Shown here in pieces: positions 20,668 through 28,790 of a DNA stretch of 44,146 nucleotides. Under the pieces are notes generated by a model that was not told the origin of the DNA, did no database searches, and was given only the letters and a program-made list of their open reading frames with translations. This DNA comes from Nitrospinaceae bacterium (GTDB lineage Bacteria > Nitrospinota > Nitrospinia > Nitrospinales > VA-1): assembly GCA_029261595.1 (NCBI GenBank), contig JAJDAZ010000046.1, positions 1 through 44,146 on the forward strand, given 5' to 3'. A program made the translations under genes and the position numbers. The stretch's first letter is position 1. The number at the start of each line of letters is the position of its first letter.

Positions 20668-20892
20668 TCAAAAATTTAAATCATGCGAGGCCTTTTTGCT
20701 CACCAGCAAACACCCTTCCTTGGCAGGAGTGGTCTCGGCATCAAGTCGCCTTTTAAAAATCAACACTTCCCCGCTATCATTTCCGCCATTGGAAATAAAT
20801 TTCCATCCATTGAGCTCCAGGTTCCTTATTTTGGTTTTGACATCCCCCTGTCTAAGTTTCGGCATATCCAGGAACCAATATTCCCACTTCAT
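20668..20892 (-). CDS. Small DUF4177-like protein
   Basis: The 74-residue protein opens MKWEYWFLD and continues with RNLELNGWKFIS and EVLIFKRRL. The WEY start, the LN-x-GW-x-(F/L)(I/V) turn and the final strand are the DUF4177 pattern. Such proteins are small cytoplasmic alpha-beta folds of unknown role. TAGGAG lies nine bases before the ATG, supporting translation. It stands alone on the minus strand between two gene-poor stretches. The last 15 residues are not part of the family pattern. Confidence 0.6.
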   Translation of the reverse strand: MKWEYWFLDMPKLRQGDVKTKIRNLELNGWKFISNGGNDSGEVLIFKRRLDAETTPAKEGCLLVSKKASHDLNF

Positions 20893-21176
20893 CGCATTCG
20901 TCTCCTAAATTTACAAATTCTAAAGACAAAAGGTAATTCACACTTTATGCCAAACTTAATATACTAGAATACAATGAGTTACGGAAAAAATAAAAATCGT
21001 TCCAATGGAATATTTGCGCTTTTTCATACAGATTGGACAAATTTTGTAACCTTTTGAAGAAGAATCTCACAGCAAATAACCGGGAGTCCCGCCAGGGATA
21101 TCACTGAAAAAAGAAACCAACCAGAGGGGAAAAATTGCCTTGATGAGCCCCAATGGGCCCCTGTTTGGACGAAGCC

Positions 21177-21935
21177 CTAGGACTTTTTGAGAGGAAGTGA
21201 TTTTTGTGGGGAGGGGGACGACGGTTTGCTTCGCCTTTTGAGCAGGGCCAGAATCTTTGTGATGTGGTCGTATCCCATCTGATCCTTGATGACCACAAAC
21301 ACCTCCTGCGATTTAAGAAAATTCTCCGCTGCCAAAGGCAGGTTGTCTCTGTCCCAATAGTATCGACCCAGGGATTCATAAACCTTTGCCAGCTCCCGGC
21401 GGGGTTCGGCCCCCTGGATCACGCGTCCCGCCTTCTGGTACCATTCATCCGCCACCCCAAAATTCTGTTGATCCCTGTAAAGAGCCCCGATTTCTGTTAA
21501 AGACCGACCCTCCCCGATGGCATCATGATTCCGGTTGTGAAAATTCACCGCCTTGAGGTAGCTCGATTCCGCGTCTTTCCCCCTGTGGGCGAACTGATAT
21601 ATATCCCCCAACGATTCGTAGGTCCTTGCCACCCGGTGAAAGTCCTCCCGCTCTTCGTAAATGGCGATGGCCTGGCGGTAATTTTCCGCACCTTTGTCAA
21701 ACTCGCGAAAGAAATAATTTTGAGAAGCCTGCTGAATGAACCGGTCGGCCGCATCCTCTGCGTCGATAGGGGGCTTATAAAAATTACTGTTTTCATCAGC
21801 GACCCCGTTTGAGGCAAAAACAGATTTATCTTCTTCCTGAACATTAAACTTATTGATCACAATCGACACGGCCACCATCAATACCAGGGAACAAATCAGG
21901 ATGGTTTTCTTATTATTTCGGAAAAATTTTGGCAT
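21177..21935 (-). CDS. Membrane-anchored TPR protein
   Basis: The 252-residue protein has a positively charged N-terminus and one transmembrane helix (about residues 10-28), followed by a periplasmic-type linker and four to five tetratricopeptide repeats (about residues 60-225). Examples are YRQAIAIYEEREDF, ESLGDIYQFAHRGKDAESSY, LTEIGALYRDQQNFGVADEWY and ESLGRYYWDRDNLPLAAE. The tail is Lys/Ser/Pro-rich. TPR arrays scaffold protein complexes; the partner is unknown. ATG 21935 is chosen because AAGGTGG precedes it and the helix then follows directly. It is the fifth gene of a minus-strand run that begins with carH. Confidence 0.75.
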   Translation of the reverse strand: MPKFFRNNKKTILICSLVLMVAVSIVINKFNVQEEDKSVFASNGVADENSNFYKPPIDAEDAADRFIQQASQNYFFREFDKGAENYRQAIAIYEEREDFHRVARTYESLGDIYQFAHRGKDAESSYLKAVNFHNRNHDAIGEGRSLTEIGALYRDQQNFGVADEWYQKAGRVIQGAEPRRELAKVYESLGRYYWDRDNLPLAAENFLKSQEVFVVIKDQMGYDHITKILALLKRRSKPSSPSPQKSLPLKKS

Positions 21936-22064
21936 GAGAAAACCACCTTTCCAACAGGCAGGGTTGAGGACGCTCAAACTATTTTATCCTACCATGAGTT
22001 TGCAAAGAGCCCAAAAAACCGGCGCAAGCCAATCACAAAAACCCAATGATTCCCCCATCCACCG

Positions 22065-22559
22065 TCATTCGGGCGGTTTGGACCCCTGGATTTGGTAAAT
22101 CCCCCAATGGCTATATTTATTGGGCAAAATATCCTCCAGGGATTGGTACCGAAACACCTTGATCAAACATTGCGGCTGACTTTTTACCGTTTCATTCGGT
22201 GCAAAATACGCGTTCACCAGATGAGGCCGGATTCTTAAAAAAGGCCGGATCGGTTCTCTGGCTGATAGATTCCGGACATCAAGTGCAAGGACCACGGCAG
22301 TTGGGGATTCCGAAATTTTTTGAAAATCAATCGTATTCAACTCCCCTGCTTCCAGATGCAAAACAAGTTGATGCCCGGTCACCCTCACCCTGGCCCCTAG
22401 GAAGGCGGCCTCACTCCTTGGAGTCCAATAGCCGGTGATGCTTTCAGGGCATCCCGCATCGACCCACTCTTTATCCTTCCAACCCAGAGACTGGACCGGT
22501 CGAACGAATGTGAAAACCAGAATGACATTGAGCACGATCCAAACGGTCAGTTGTTTCAT
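22065..22559 (-). CDS. Secreted protein of unknown function
   Basis: The 164-residue product has a signal peptide (MKQLTVWIVLNVILVF...VQS, cut near residue 23) and a mature domain rich in short strands with two Cys residues (AGCPES and QPQCLIK). The central part (RVRVTGHQLVLHLEAGELN, VVLALDVRNLSAREPIRPFLRIRPHLVNAYFAP) looks like a beta-sandwich. I recognise no family. The start at ATG 22559 fits the signal peptide better than upstream frames. It lies 55 bp after another secreted unknown protein on the same strand, so the two may act together. Confidence 0.6.
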   Translation of the reverse strand: MKQLTVWIVLNVILVFTFVRPVQSLGWKDKEWVDAGCPESITGYWTPRSEAAFLGARVRVTGHQLVLHLEAGELNTIDFQKISESPTAVVLALDVRNLSAREPIRPFLRIRPHLVNAYFAPNETVKSQPQCLIKVFRYQSLEDILPNKYSHWGIYQIQGSKPPE

Positions 22560-22614
22560 AGATTCCGGTCTCCAAAAATTCAATGCGGATATTAATCTTA
22601 TCCACCCGTCTGGT

Positions 22615-23355
22615 TTAATAAGCCGAGCGCCGGACAACGAATTCATTGTCCTTGATAATTTTTTTGGCGGAGGCGGACAAACCTTGCAACCCCTGTCTGG
22701 AAAGTTGCCGAATCCGGCCCATCACTTGTTTCGGTGTTAAACTTTCCCCTTCTGAGAAAAAAGATGCTGATTTCTCGTTGAAGGGGACCACAAGAATCTT
22801 GTTCCCTTTGGCCAGGTAAACCAGACCCAGGCTCCGGATGCGCAGGGAAAAATGCCCGGCTGTTGAAACATCCAGCAACCGGTCCGGATTTTGAAAAACC
22901 GATGCGGCAACAGGGGTGTCAAAAAGAACCTGAATTTCACGGCGAAAAACCAGAACCAGGTCTTTGGAGTATTTTTTCGCAACGCCCTTGAGAACCTCGC
23001 GCGTGACTGGCCCCAAAATGTCTTCCCCCTGTTCGGACGGGTGAATTCTTGTCCTATCCAAAGCCACAAGCGTTTTCCGAATGATTTTTGGATCGCTCAA
23101 TGACTGACGGAATCTGCTTTCCCCGGAATCCGAAGTTTCCTTCTGCCCGGTCTCAAACTTTTCCGATTCATTAACAAAAAAATAAGGCATTTTATCCGGG
23201 CGATTTTCCAGCACCGCCAGGGACTTAGGAAACACCAGCGGTTTGGTGGCGGTGTCGGATTTTTTCTGCAAAAAAAGATCCCCTGCTTCCAGGGCGCCTG
23301 TATTCAGGATCATCATGAAGCAGGCCACTATCAGGATATACGAAGGCTTGGGCAT
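22615..23355 (-). CDS. Secreted protein of unknown function
   Basis: The 246-residue protein starts at ATG 23355 with AAGGAG seven bases upstream. A signal peptide (MPKPSYILIVACFMMIL...LEA) is followed by a variable segment and then by a conserved-looking alpha-beta region: YSKDLVLVFRREIQVLFDTP, FSLRIRSLGLVYLAKGNKILVVPFNE. This loosely resembles the sheet of GNA1162/TolB-N-like lipoproteins, but there is no lipobox and I would not assign the family. It sits between the SDR-SRPBCC gene (44 bp away) and a second secreted unknown. Confidence 0.6.
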   Translation of the reverse strand: MPKPSYILIVACFMMILNTGALEAGDLFLQKKSDTATKPLVFPKSLAVLENRPDKMPYFFVNESEKFETGQKETSDSGESRFRQSLSDPKIIRKTLVALDRTRIHPSEQGEDILGPVTREVLKGVAKKYSKDLVLVFRREIQVLFDTPVAASVFQNPDRLLDVSTAGHFSLRIRSLGLVYLAKGNKILVVPFNEKSASFFSEGESLTPKQVMGRIRQLSRQGLQGLSASAKKIIKDNEFVVRRSAY

Positions 23356-23399
23356 CGCCCTTCTCCTTAAAAATGAATCTCTTAAATCTTGAATGGACT

Positions 23400-24764
23400 T
23401 CATTCTCCGAACAGTTCCCTGATCTTGTTTCTTCGATAATTGAAAATCTGTTGCAAATCCTGTTGAATAAAGCCGGTCAGAATCATCTCCCCCGGCGCAC
23501 CGAACGGAACCTTAAAGCGAACCTTGTCCCGAATCAGGGTGCCGCCGTTCATTTCTTCAAATTCATGCGTGTGGTGCCAATGAGAATAAGGGCCCCTGGT
23601 TTGAATGTCAGAAAACCCGGTGTTCGGCATCCAGTCCGCTATCAACGATTGCCAGCGGATGGGAACGCCGTGCAGACGAAGGCGATAATCCAGCCGGGTG
23701 CCTTCCCTGATTTTTTCTGTTGATTGGCGAAGAACCTTAAAGTTGAGAAATTCCGGCGTCAATATCTCCAGGTTTTTAGATTCGCCAAAAAAGGCGAATA
23801 CTTTGTCTACAGGGTGCGGGACCCATTGCTCCATCTGGAATTGCTGATAAGGACTCTCTGTTATATCTTCCAACGCCGAAGACAGGTCTGGAAATTCAAA
23901 CTGAAATCCGGCGCCGGTCATTTTTTCCGACGAAACGTTTTGACTCGCAACGAGGACCTCGGCCATATCGCCAAATATCATTTTCAAAACCGTCTTCGGA
24001 ACGGGAAACAGTGTGGGACGCTGAAGTTGCCTTCCGAAAGTCCCGGTGAACTCTCGATTGGTGACCGGGTTCGGGCTGACCGCGTTATAAACCCCTTCGA
24101 CCGATTCGGTTTCGATCGCGTGGAGATACATGTTTGCCAGATCGCGGGCGTGAATCCAGCTCATCCATTGGTTGCCGCTTCCCAAATTGCCCCCCAACCC
24201 CATTCGAAAAGGCGGGAGCATTTTTTGCATGGCCCCGCCTTCCTTGCCGAGAACAATCCCCGTGCGCAGGCATACGGTGCGGATGTTTGAATGCCCGGCC
24301 CGGAGGGCCTCCTGTTCCCAGTCCCGGCAGACATTGGCCAGAAAACAGGTGCCGGGAGGCACGTCTTCCGTCAACTCACCGTTTCCCGAACCTCCATAAA
24401 TTCCGATGGCAGAGGCCGACACCAGGACTTTGGGCGGAGATTTCAAAACACTCAGGGCCTGCACCAGATGGCGGGTGGAGAGCAAACGCGAAAGGTGAAT
24501 ACGCTGTTTTCGTCTTTTCGTCCACCGTCCGCCTGCGATATTTTCTCCCGCCAGATGGATGACCGCGTCAACTCCATCGAAAGCCGTTGAGGTCGGTGGC
24601 TCCAGGTCGGGGTTCCATGAATAAACCTCGCACAGGACAGGCAATCTGAAACCCGCGTCATCTGCATTGCGGGTCAGAACGGCGATCTCATGGCCTTTAT
24701 TTTTTAAGGCTATTAACAGCGCATTGCCGACAAAGCCCGTCGCTCCTGTAACCAGCACTTTCAT
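23400..24764 (-). CDS. TIGR01777-family SDR epimerase fused to a C-terminal SRPBCC domain
   Basis: The 454-residue protein begins VTGATGFVGNAL, the Gly-rich NAD(P) loop. HLAGENIAGGRWT and the RTGIVLGKEGGAMQKMLPPFRMGLGG stretch mark the TIGR01777/YfcH (SDR39U1) family. Residues about 305-454 form a START-like SRPBCC ligand-binding domain (EQWVPHPVDKVFAFFGE, SHWHHTHEFEEMNGGTLIRD). TIGR01777 proteins are atypical SDRs with no agreed substrate, and fusion to SRPBCC suggests a hydrophobic ligand. AGG lies six bases upstream of the ATG. It follows the CarH-type regulator by 63 bp on the same strand and is probably co-transcribed, which would make it light- or B12-responsive. Confidence 0.85.
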   Translation of the reverse strand: MKVLVTGATGFVGNALLIALKNKGHEIAVLTRNADDAGFRLPVLCEVYSWNPDLEPPTSTAFDGVDAVIHLAGENIAGGRWTKRRKQRIHLSRLLSTRHLVQALSVLKSPPKVLVSASAIGIYGGSGNGELTEDVPPGTCFLANVCRDWEQEALRAGHSNIRTVCLRTGIVLGKEGGAMQKMLPPFRMGLGGNLGSGNQWMSWIHARDLANMYLHAIETESVEGVYNAVSPNPVTNREFTGTFGRQLQRPTLFPVPKTVLKMIFGDMAEVLVASQNVSSEKMTGAGFQFEFPDLSSALEDITESPYQQFQMEQWVPHPVDKVFAFFGESKNLEILTPEFLNFKVLRQSTEKIREGTRLDYRLRLHGVPIRWQSLIADWMPNTGFSDIQTRGPYSHWHHTHEFEEMNGGTLIRDKVRFKVPFGAPGEMILTGFIQQDLQQIFNYRRNKIRELFGE

Positions 24765-24827
24765 GGGAAACCTGATTTAATTTTTAAACCCTTCCGCCAT
24801 CCTCATTTTCAGAAGCGCAGGGACCTG

Positions 24828-25781
24828 TCAAACGTTTTTGGAATTTTGTAACCATTGGTAATAAGCATTCATGCTGTCAAGCACCGCCACCCCATTGCTT
24901 CCACCAGGAGCCCCCTTCCCTCCCACCACCATGCGAATAGAGGGGGCCAGTGCCTTGCGAATCTTTTGCAAAAGCTGTCTGGCAGTTTTTTGATCGTAGG
25001 TTTCCGAAACGCTCACGCACAGCATCCTGCCGCCACAGGCTTTCGTAGAAGCGATGATGTCATCCGTGGGTGTGTCGACTCCAAGAAAAATGATCCTTCG
25101 ACCGGTCACTGCCGTGATGACTGCGGCCATTGCCAGGCCCATACCGTGCGGCTCTCCAGGCAGGCCTGCATGAATACAGACTTCCCCTTCGTTACGCTCA
25201 CTCAGACGCCGCCACATGGACCCAAGAAAGTCGCCTAACCGGGCAGATGCGAAATGCTCCTGGGAAACCGACAGCTCGCCACTTTCCCATCCCGCGCCGA
25301 CCCGATGCAAAAAGGCCGTCGCGTAATCGCACACAAAATTCATGGGCCCACGTTTGGCCCATTCCTCGTGGAACCCCTGGTCCAGCGTTTCGTTGCAATA
25401 GCGGTGCACTCCTCCTATCCAGCGCTCGATGATCTCTGAACGGGCCATTTCCTCTGCCGTTTGATCCTGTCCCGCATCTCCCTTATTGCCCTGGGACAAC
25501 AAGGGGGCGACTTGCAACAGTTTTTCCAGATCTTCAAGACTCGCCGGGACCACTCTTTTCGGGCGAAGCCCTGCTTTCAATGCCCGGGCCACCGCACGCA
25601 GTCTTGGAACTTCTTCTCTCGGGTATCTTCGATGCCCTGACGGTAAGCGAATGGAACCGGGAGAACCGTAACGACGTTCCCAGACCCTGAGCGTGTGTGT
25701 GCTGATGCCTGTCAGCAGGGACAACTTTCCGATCGCAAGGCCCTCGTCATTCAATTTTTCCGCCACGCTTTTAATTTCCAT
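24828..25781 (-). CDS. carH: MerR-type regulator with cobalamin-binding domain (CarH/LitR-like photoreceptor)
   Basis: The 317-residue protein has a MerR winged helix-turn-helix at residues 15-75 (AIGKLSLLTGISTHTLRVWERRYG), a four-helix bundle at about 110-195 and a Rossmann B12-binding domain from about 200. It keeps Trp165 and Glu175-His176, the W-x9-EH motif that caps the upper face of adenosylcobalamin in CarH. It also keeps ExHxxG (Glu210, His212, Gly215), whose His ligates cobalt. Known family members hold DNA as tetramers in the dark and release it when light cleaves the Co-C bond. ATG 25781 is chosen because the candidate promoter overlaps any upstream start. Light sensing here is inferred from the conserved residues. 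Confidence 0.9.
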   Translation of the reverse strand: MEIKSVAEKLNDEGLAIGKLSLLTGISTHTLRVWERRYGSPGSIRLPSGHRRYPREEVPRLRAVARALKAGLRPKRVVPASLEDLEKLLQVAPLLSQGNKGDAGQDQTAEEMARSEIIERWIGGVHRYCNETLDQGFHEEWAKRGPMNFVCDYATAFLHRVGAGWESGELSVSQEHFASARLGDFLGSMWRRLSERNEGEVCIHAGLPGEPHGMGLAMAAVITAVTGRRIIFLGVDTPTDDIIASTKACGGRMLCVSVSETYDQKTARQLLQKIRKALAPSIRMVVGGKGAPGGSNGVAVLDSMNAYYQWLQNSKNV

Positions 25782-25832
25782 TTCCCGGAAAGTCTCCTTG
25801 GAACTGAATCCGCATTGCTCAGAACTTTTAAT

Positions 25833-25908
25833 TAGACATCCTTTAAATATTCTAGACAAAAATTAATTTTAAGTCAATTTATCTGACAAAATAATATTTT
25901 TTGACTAA
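25833..25908 (+). promoter_or_regulatory. Four [TC][AT]GAC repeats over the carH promoter, candidate operators
   Basis: TAGACATC (25833), TAGACAAA (25853), CTGACAAA (25883) and TTGACTAA (25901) begin 20, 30 and 18 bp apart, close to whole helical turns, and cover the -10/-35 region. Direct repeats across the promoter suit an autoregulating MerR-type tetramer. AT-richness raises the chance of coincidence. Confidence 0.4.
25849..25877 (-). promoter_or_regulatory. Near-consensus sigma70 promoter of carH
   Basis: On the minus strand TTGACT (25877-25872) and TAGAAT (25854-25849) are separated by exactly 17 bp, each box one base from consensus. Transcription would start near 25842, about 60 nt before ATG 25781. 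Confidence 0.65.
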
Positions 25909-25974
25909 ATTATTTATAATCTGAAAAATTCCGCCGGTGGACTGCCGGATTATTTTTAAAATTTGGAGATCAAA

Positions 25975-26484
25975 ATGACTGAAAAACGAGGTGTGATTTT
26001 GGTGGGGCACGGTGGACTTCCCCAAGACTGTCCGCCGGAACTGGTGGCCAAGTTCAAACGGCTGGAAGGGGCGCGTCGCGACAGAAATTTACCGGCGAGC
26101 GCTGAAGAAATTGAAGTGGATCGAACCATCAGGATGTGGCCGAGAACCGCCGAGTCGGACCCTTACCAGGCAGGGCTGGAAAGTCTGGCGGAAAGCCTGC
26201 GACCATTTCTGAAAGACAGAACGTTATCGATCGCCTACAACGAGTTCTGTACCCCCACCATTGTGGCAGCCGCCGAGGATCAGATCGGCAAAGGCATCAC
26301 AGACATCACGGTGGTCACCACCATGCTGACTCCGGGAGGGTCGCATTCGGAAATTGAAATCCCCGAAGAGGTGGAAAAAATCAAACAGAAGTTTCCCGAA
26401 GTAAAAGTTGAATATGCTTGGCCCTTTGATTTGAGCAAGGTGGCGGGCATGTTGCAGGAGCAGATTGAAACGGTGCAAAGGTGA
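25975..26484 (+). CDS. CbiX-like chelatase (sirohydrochlorin cobalt/iron chelatase family)
   Basis: The 169-residue protein has the family N-terminus VILVGHGG (His12) and, in the second half, TMLTPGGSHSEIEIPEE (His124, Glu126/128), the metal-handling His-Glu signature of small CbiX/SirB chelatases. There is an extra 40-residue Arg/Glu-rich insertion after His12. Such enzymes insert Co or Fe into sirohydrochlorin or related tetrapyrroles. ATG 25975 follows GGAG with six-base spacing. It is divergent from the B12-dependent regulator, so cobalt-corrin supply and B12 sensing may be linked, although no other corrin gene is nearby. A chelatase-fold protein with another metal job is possible. Confidence 0.75.
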   Translation: MTEKRGVILVGHGGLPQDCPPELVAKFKRLEGARRDRNLPASAEEIEVDRTIRMWPRTAESDPYQAGLESLAESLRPFLKDRTLSIAYNEFCTPTIVAAAEDQIGKGITDITVVTTMLTPGGSHSEIEIPEEVEKIKQKFPEVKVEYAWPFDLSKVAGMLQEQIETVQR

Positions 26485-26485
26485 A

Positions 26486-26566
26486 AAAACGGAGACTCCA
26501 GGAAAAGGCCTAGGGGCTTTCCAATAGAGGGGCTTCAGTAAATTGGATACCTGGATTCTCCGTTTT
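26486..26566. repeat. 81-bp element with 17-bp inverted ends and inner hairpins
   Basis: AAAACGGAGACTCCAGG (26486-26502) and CCTGGATTCTCCGTTTT (26550-26566) pair at 16 of 17 positions around 47 nt. That interior can form further stems (AAAGGCC..GGCTTT and CCAAT..ATTGG). It begins directly after the cbiX-like stop. It could be a processing or termination structure or a tiny palindromic mobile repeat. Confidence 0.6.
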
Positions 26567-26595
26567 GAATACTAACATTCTTATTAGAGGCCATC

Positions 26596-27024
26596 ATGAA
26601 CAGTTTCCAAGTTTTGGATATGACCGGAGTATTGTTGTTGTCCCTGATAACGGGCGGAATGTTCTTTTTCGCCGCTGTCATGACTCCTTTGGTATTCACC
26701 AAACTGCCCCCTGAGACATCCGGACCCTTTATTCGACAGGCCTTTCCTGTCTACAGCCAGGTCATGGCCGGGTTGACTCTGGCGGCGGCGTTGTTGCTAT
26801 GGAATTACCCGGAGGCCATCCCCCTGGTAATTGTTTTCATTCTTTTTTTATGGGCCTGGCTGTGGCCGATGCCCCGGATCAACCGTTTGCGCGATGATCA
26901 ATTACGGGGCGACCCCAAAGCGGGGAAAACGTTCAATCGGTTGCACCGATTGAGTGTGGGCATCAATCTGGCGCAAATGTTGATCGCCGGGATCGTTCTG
27001 GTTCGGGTCGTGATGATCATTTGA
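26596..27024 (+). CDS. DUF4149 (TMEM205-like) integral membrane protein
   Basis: The 142-residue protein has four predicted helices. Its GGMFFFAAVMTPLVFTKLPPE start and the helix-loop WPMPRINRLRD, followed by NRLHRLSVGINLAQM, match DUF4149/TMEM205-type proteins. Bacterial members are of unknown function, and the human relative is linked to metal-drug resistance. AGAGG precedes the ATG. It lies 111 bp after the cbiX-like gene and 41 bp before the lipocalin, probably one transcript. Confidence 0.8.
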   Translation: MNSFQVLDMTGVLLLSLITGGMFFFAAVMTPLVFTKLPPETSGPFIRQAFPVYSQVMAGLTLAAALLLWNYPEAIPLVIVFILFLWAWLWPMPRINRLRDDQLRGDPKAGKTFNRLHRLSVGINLAQMLIAGIVLVRVVMII

Positions 27025-27065
27025 AACCCTGAAAAATTTTAAATATAAAAAAAATGAGGGATGTG

Positions 27066-27632
27066 ATGAAATCCGCGACCAATAAAGTCCCAAAGACTCC
27101 TCTTTATTTTCTTTTTACCTACCTTCTGCTAATTATTTCAATGGTGGGAGGCTGCTCCAGCGTTCCCAGGAAAACCTCTCCGGAGTTGCAGGTGGTTTCC
27201 CATGTGGATCTGGAACGCTACTTGGGGAAATGGTACGAAATTGCACGCTACCCCCATTCGTTTGAGGAAGGGTGTTTCGGGACAACTGCTTTTTACGAAC
27301 AGATGGAAGAAGGAAGTATCAAAGTAACCAATCAATGCCGCCAAGGCGGCCCAGAAGGCAAATGGAAGGAAGCCGTGGGTCATGCCAGCGTTGCCGATAA
27401 CCGGACCAACGCAAAATTGAAGGTGCAGTTTTTTTGGCCTTTTACAGGCAACTACTGGATCATTGATCTGGATGAAGACTACCGACACGCCATTGTCAGC
27501 GAACCGAACCGGCAATACTTGTGGATTCTGAGCCGGCCCCCTCAAATGGCGCCGCAAACGTTTGAGAGGTTAAAGGAAAAAATCAGGGAGAAAGGATTTG
27601 ATCTGTCTTATTTGATAAAAACCCCGCAATAG
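27066..27632 (+). CDS. blc: Outer-membrane lipocalin lipoprotein (Blc type)
   Basis: The 188-residue lipoprotein has lipobox VGGC (Cys30), so lipid anchoring is expected. The lipocalin GxW motif is in RYLGKWYEIARYP (Trp56), followed by the usual Cys-Phe-Gly turn (EGCFGTTAFYE), the strand run GNYWIIDLDEDYRHAIV and the closing Arg in LWILSRPPQM. Blc-like proteins hold lysolipids or fatty acids at the outer membrane and are induced by envelope stress; lipocalins recur next to LitR/CarH regulators. ATG 27066 is chosen over 27054 because GAGGG then lies five bases upstream. Confidence 0.9.
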   Translation: MKSATNKVPKTPLYFLFTYLLLIISMVGGCSSVPRKTSPELQVVSHVDLERYLGKWYEIARYPHSFEEGCFGTTAFYEQMEEGSIKVTNQCRQGGPEGKWKEAVGHASVADNRTNAKLKVQFFWPFTGNYWIIDLDEDYRHAIVSEPNRQYLWILSRPPQMAPQTFERLKEKIREKGFDLSYLIKTPQ

Positions 27633-27698
27633 GAATTTTATGTTGGGTTGTGGATGGGTCCGGGGACCGCACGGGTTTTAATCGATGAAGAAATGGGT

Positions 27699-28709
27699 TT
27701 AAAAACGTTGCACACGAAGCCCGCGCTGAACAAAGCGAAAGTCCAGAACCTGGCCCCCTTGCGTTCGCAACTCTTCTTCCACCTGATTTTTACGATCCTT
27801 GTTCACGATAAAAGCCACGCATCCGCCGCCGCCGGCGCCGCAAACCTTCGCCGCCTGCGCCCCCTTGCGCATGGCCGAACGGATGAGGCCGTCCATCTCA
27901 GGGGTGCTGATTCCAGGAGCCAGGGCTTTTCTGGCTTTCCACTCCCTAGCAAACACAGGGGCCATGCCCTGGGTAGTCTTCCTGAAAAGAACCCGTTCCA
28001 TATCCCTTGCGGCCTGCTGAATTTTTTCCAGATGGCCGAGGGTTTTTTTGTCTCCATCCACCGTCCTCTTGGTCACTTCCCAGTTATTGATGCCGGACTG
28101 CCGGGGCTTGCCGGTATAACAGAGCACGAACTGCCGGGTCATTTCTTTTAGGTCCAGGGGAATCCGTTTTAATCCAACCCCCGACAAACCCGGTTTCACG
28201 GACAACGCGCCGCCAAACATGGCGGGAAAATAATCCTGCCAGCCCGCAGGAACAGAAATGATCTGGGTTTCAATATTTCTGGCAATTTCGATCAGCCGGT
28301 TTTTGCGTGTCCGGCTCAAGCCGGACGGACCCTCCGAATAAGCATTCAGAGCACCGTGCAGGGCTATATTCAACGCTGAGGAACCCCCGATCCCCGATCC
28401 CGGAGGCGCCTGGCAATCGGTGGTCAACTCCAGGCCTTTTTTGGGAGCATAGAATTTCACCGTCTTTAAGATTAAATTTAGTGGATGCCGTTCAGGGATA
28501 GCAGACAGCGAAGAAAATTCGGCCCTGAGGTTCAGATCTTTAGAAAAGACAACAATGCGTTTGTCTCGCCTTGGCTTCAGCTCGACCGTGGCGTAAAGAT
28601 TGATGGCCGCATTGAGAGTGGGGGGATTGCCAAAAAATAAATGAAGAGGCCAGATATCCAGGGTGCCCCCTGCAAGATCAATTCGAGTGGGGGCTGAACT
28701 TCTAATCAT
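27699..28709 (-). CDS. GHMP-family small-molecule kinase (sugar or heptose kinase type)
   Basis: The 336-residue kinase begins SSAPTRIDLAGGTLD, the substrate motif of galactokinase and heptose-7-phosphate kinase relatives. The ATP motif PPGSGIGGSSA lies at residues 102-112 and the C-terminal motif GAGGGGCV near residue 300. GHMP kinases phosphorylate sugars, mevalonate or homoserine; the AGGTLD form favours a sugar substrate (HddA-like), not provable here. It is 80 bp downstream of mlaC on the same strand and convergent with the lipocalin. Confidence 0.8.
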   Translation of the reverse strand: MIRSSAPTRIDLAGGTLDIWPLHLFFGNPPTLNAAINLYATVELKPRRDKRIVVFSKDLNLRAEFSSLSAIPERHPLNLILKTVKFYAPKKGLELTTDCQAPPGSGIGGSSALNIALHGALNAYSEGPSGLSRTRKNRLIEIARNIETQIISVPAGWQDYFPAMFGGALSVKPGLSGVGLKRIPLDLKEMTRQFVLCYTGKPRQSGINNWEVTKRTVDGDKKTLGHLEKIQQAARDMERVLFRKTTQGMAPVFAREWKARKALAPGISTPEMDGLIRSAMRKGAQAAKVCGAGGGGCVAFIVNKDRKNQVEEELRTQGGQVLDFRFVQRGLRVQRF

Positions 28710-28790
28710 GTATGTGCATCAGGGTAAGAGAAAGAACCTGGAAGCTTAAGTTTTTGGTGCTCCCGGTTCATCGCTGTCAATCAACGAATC

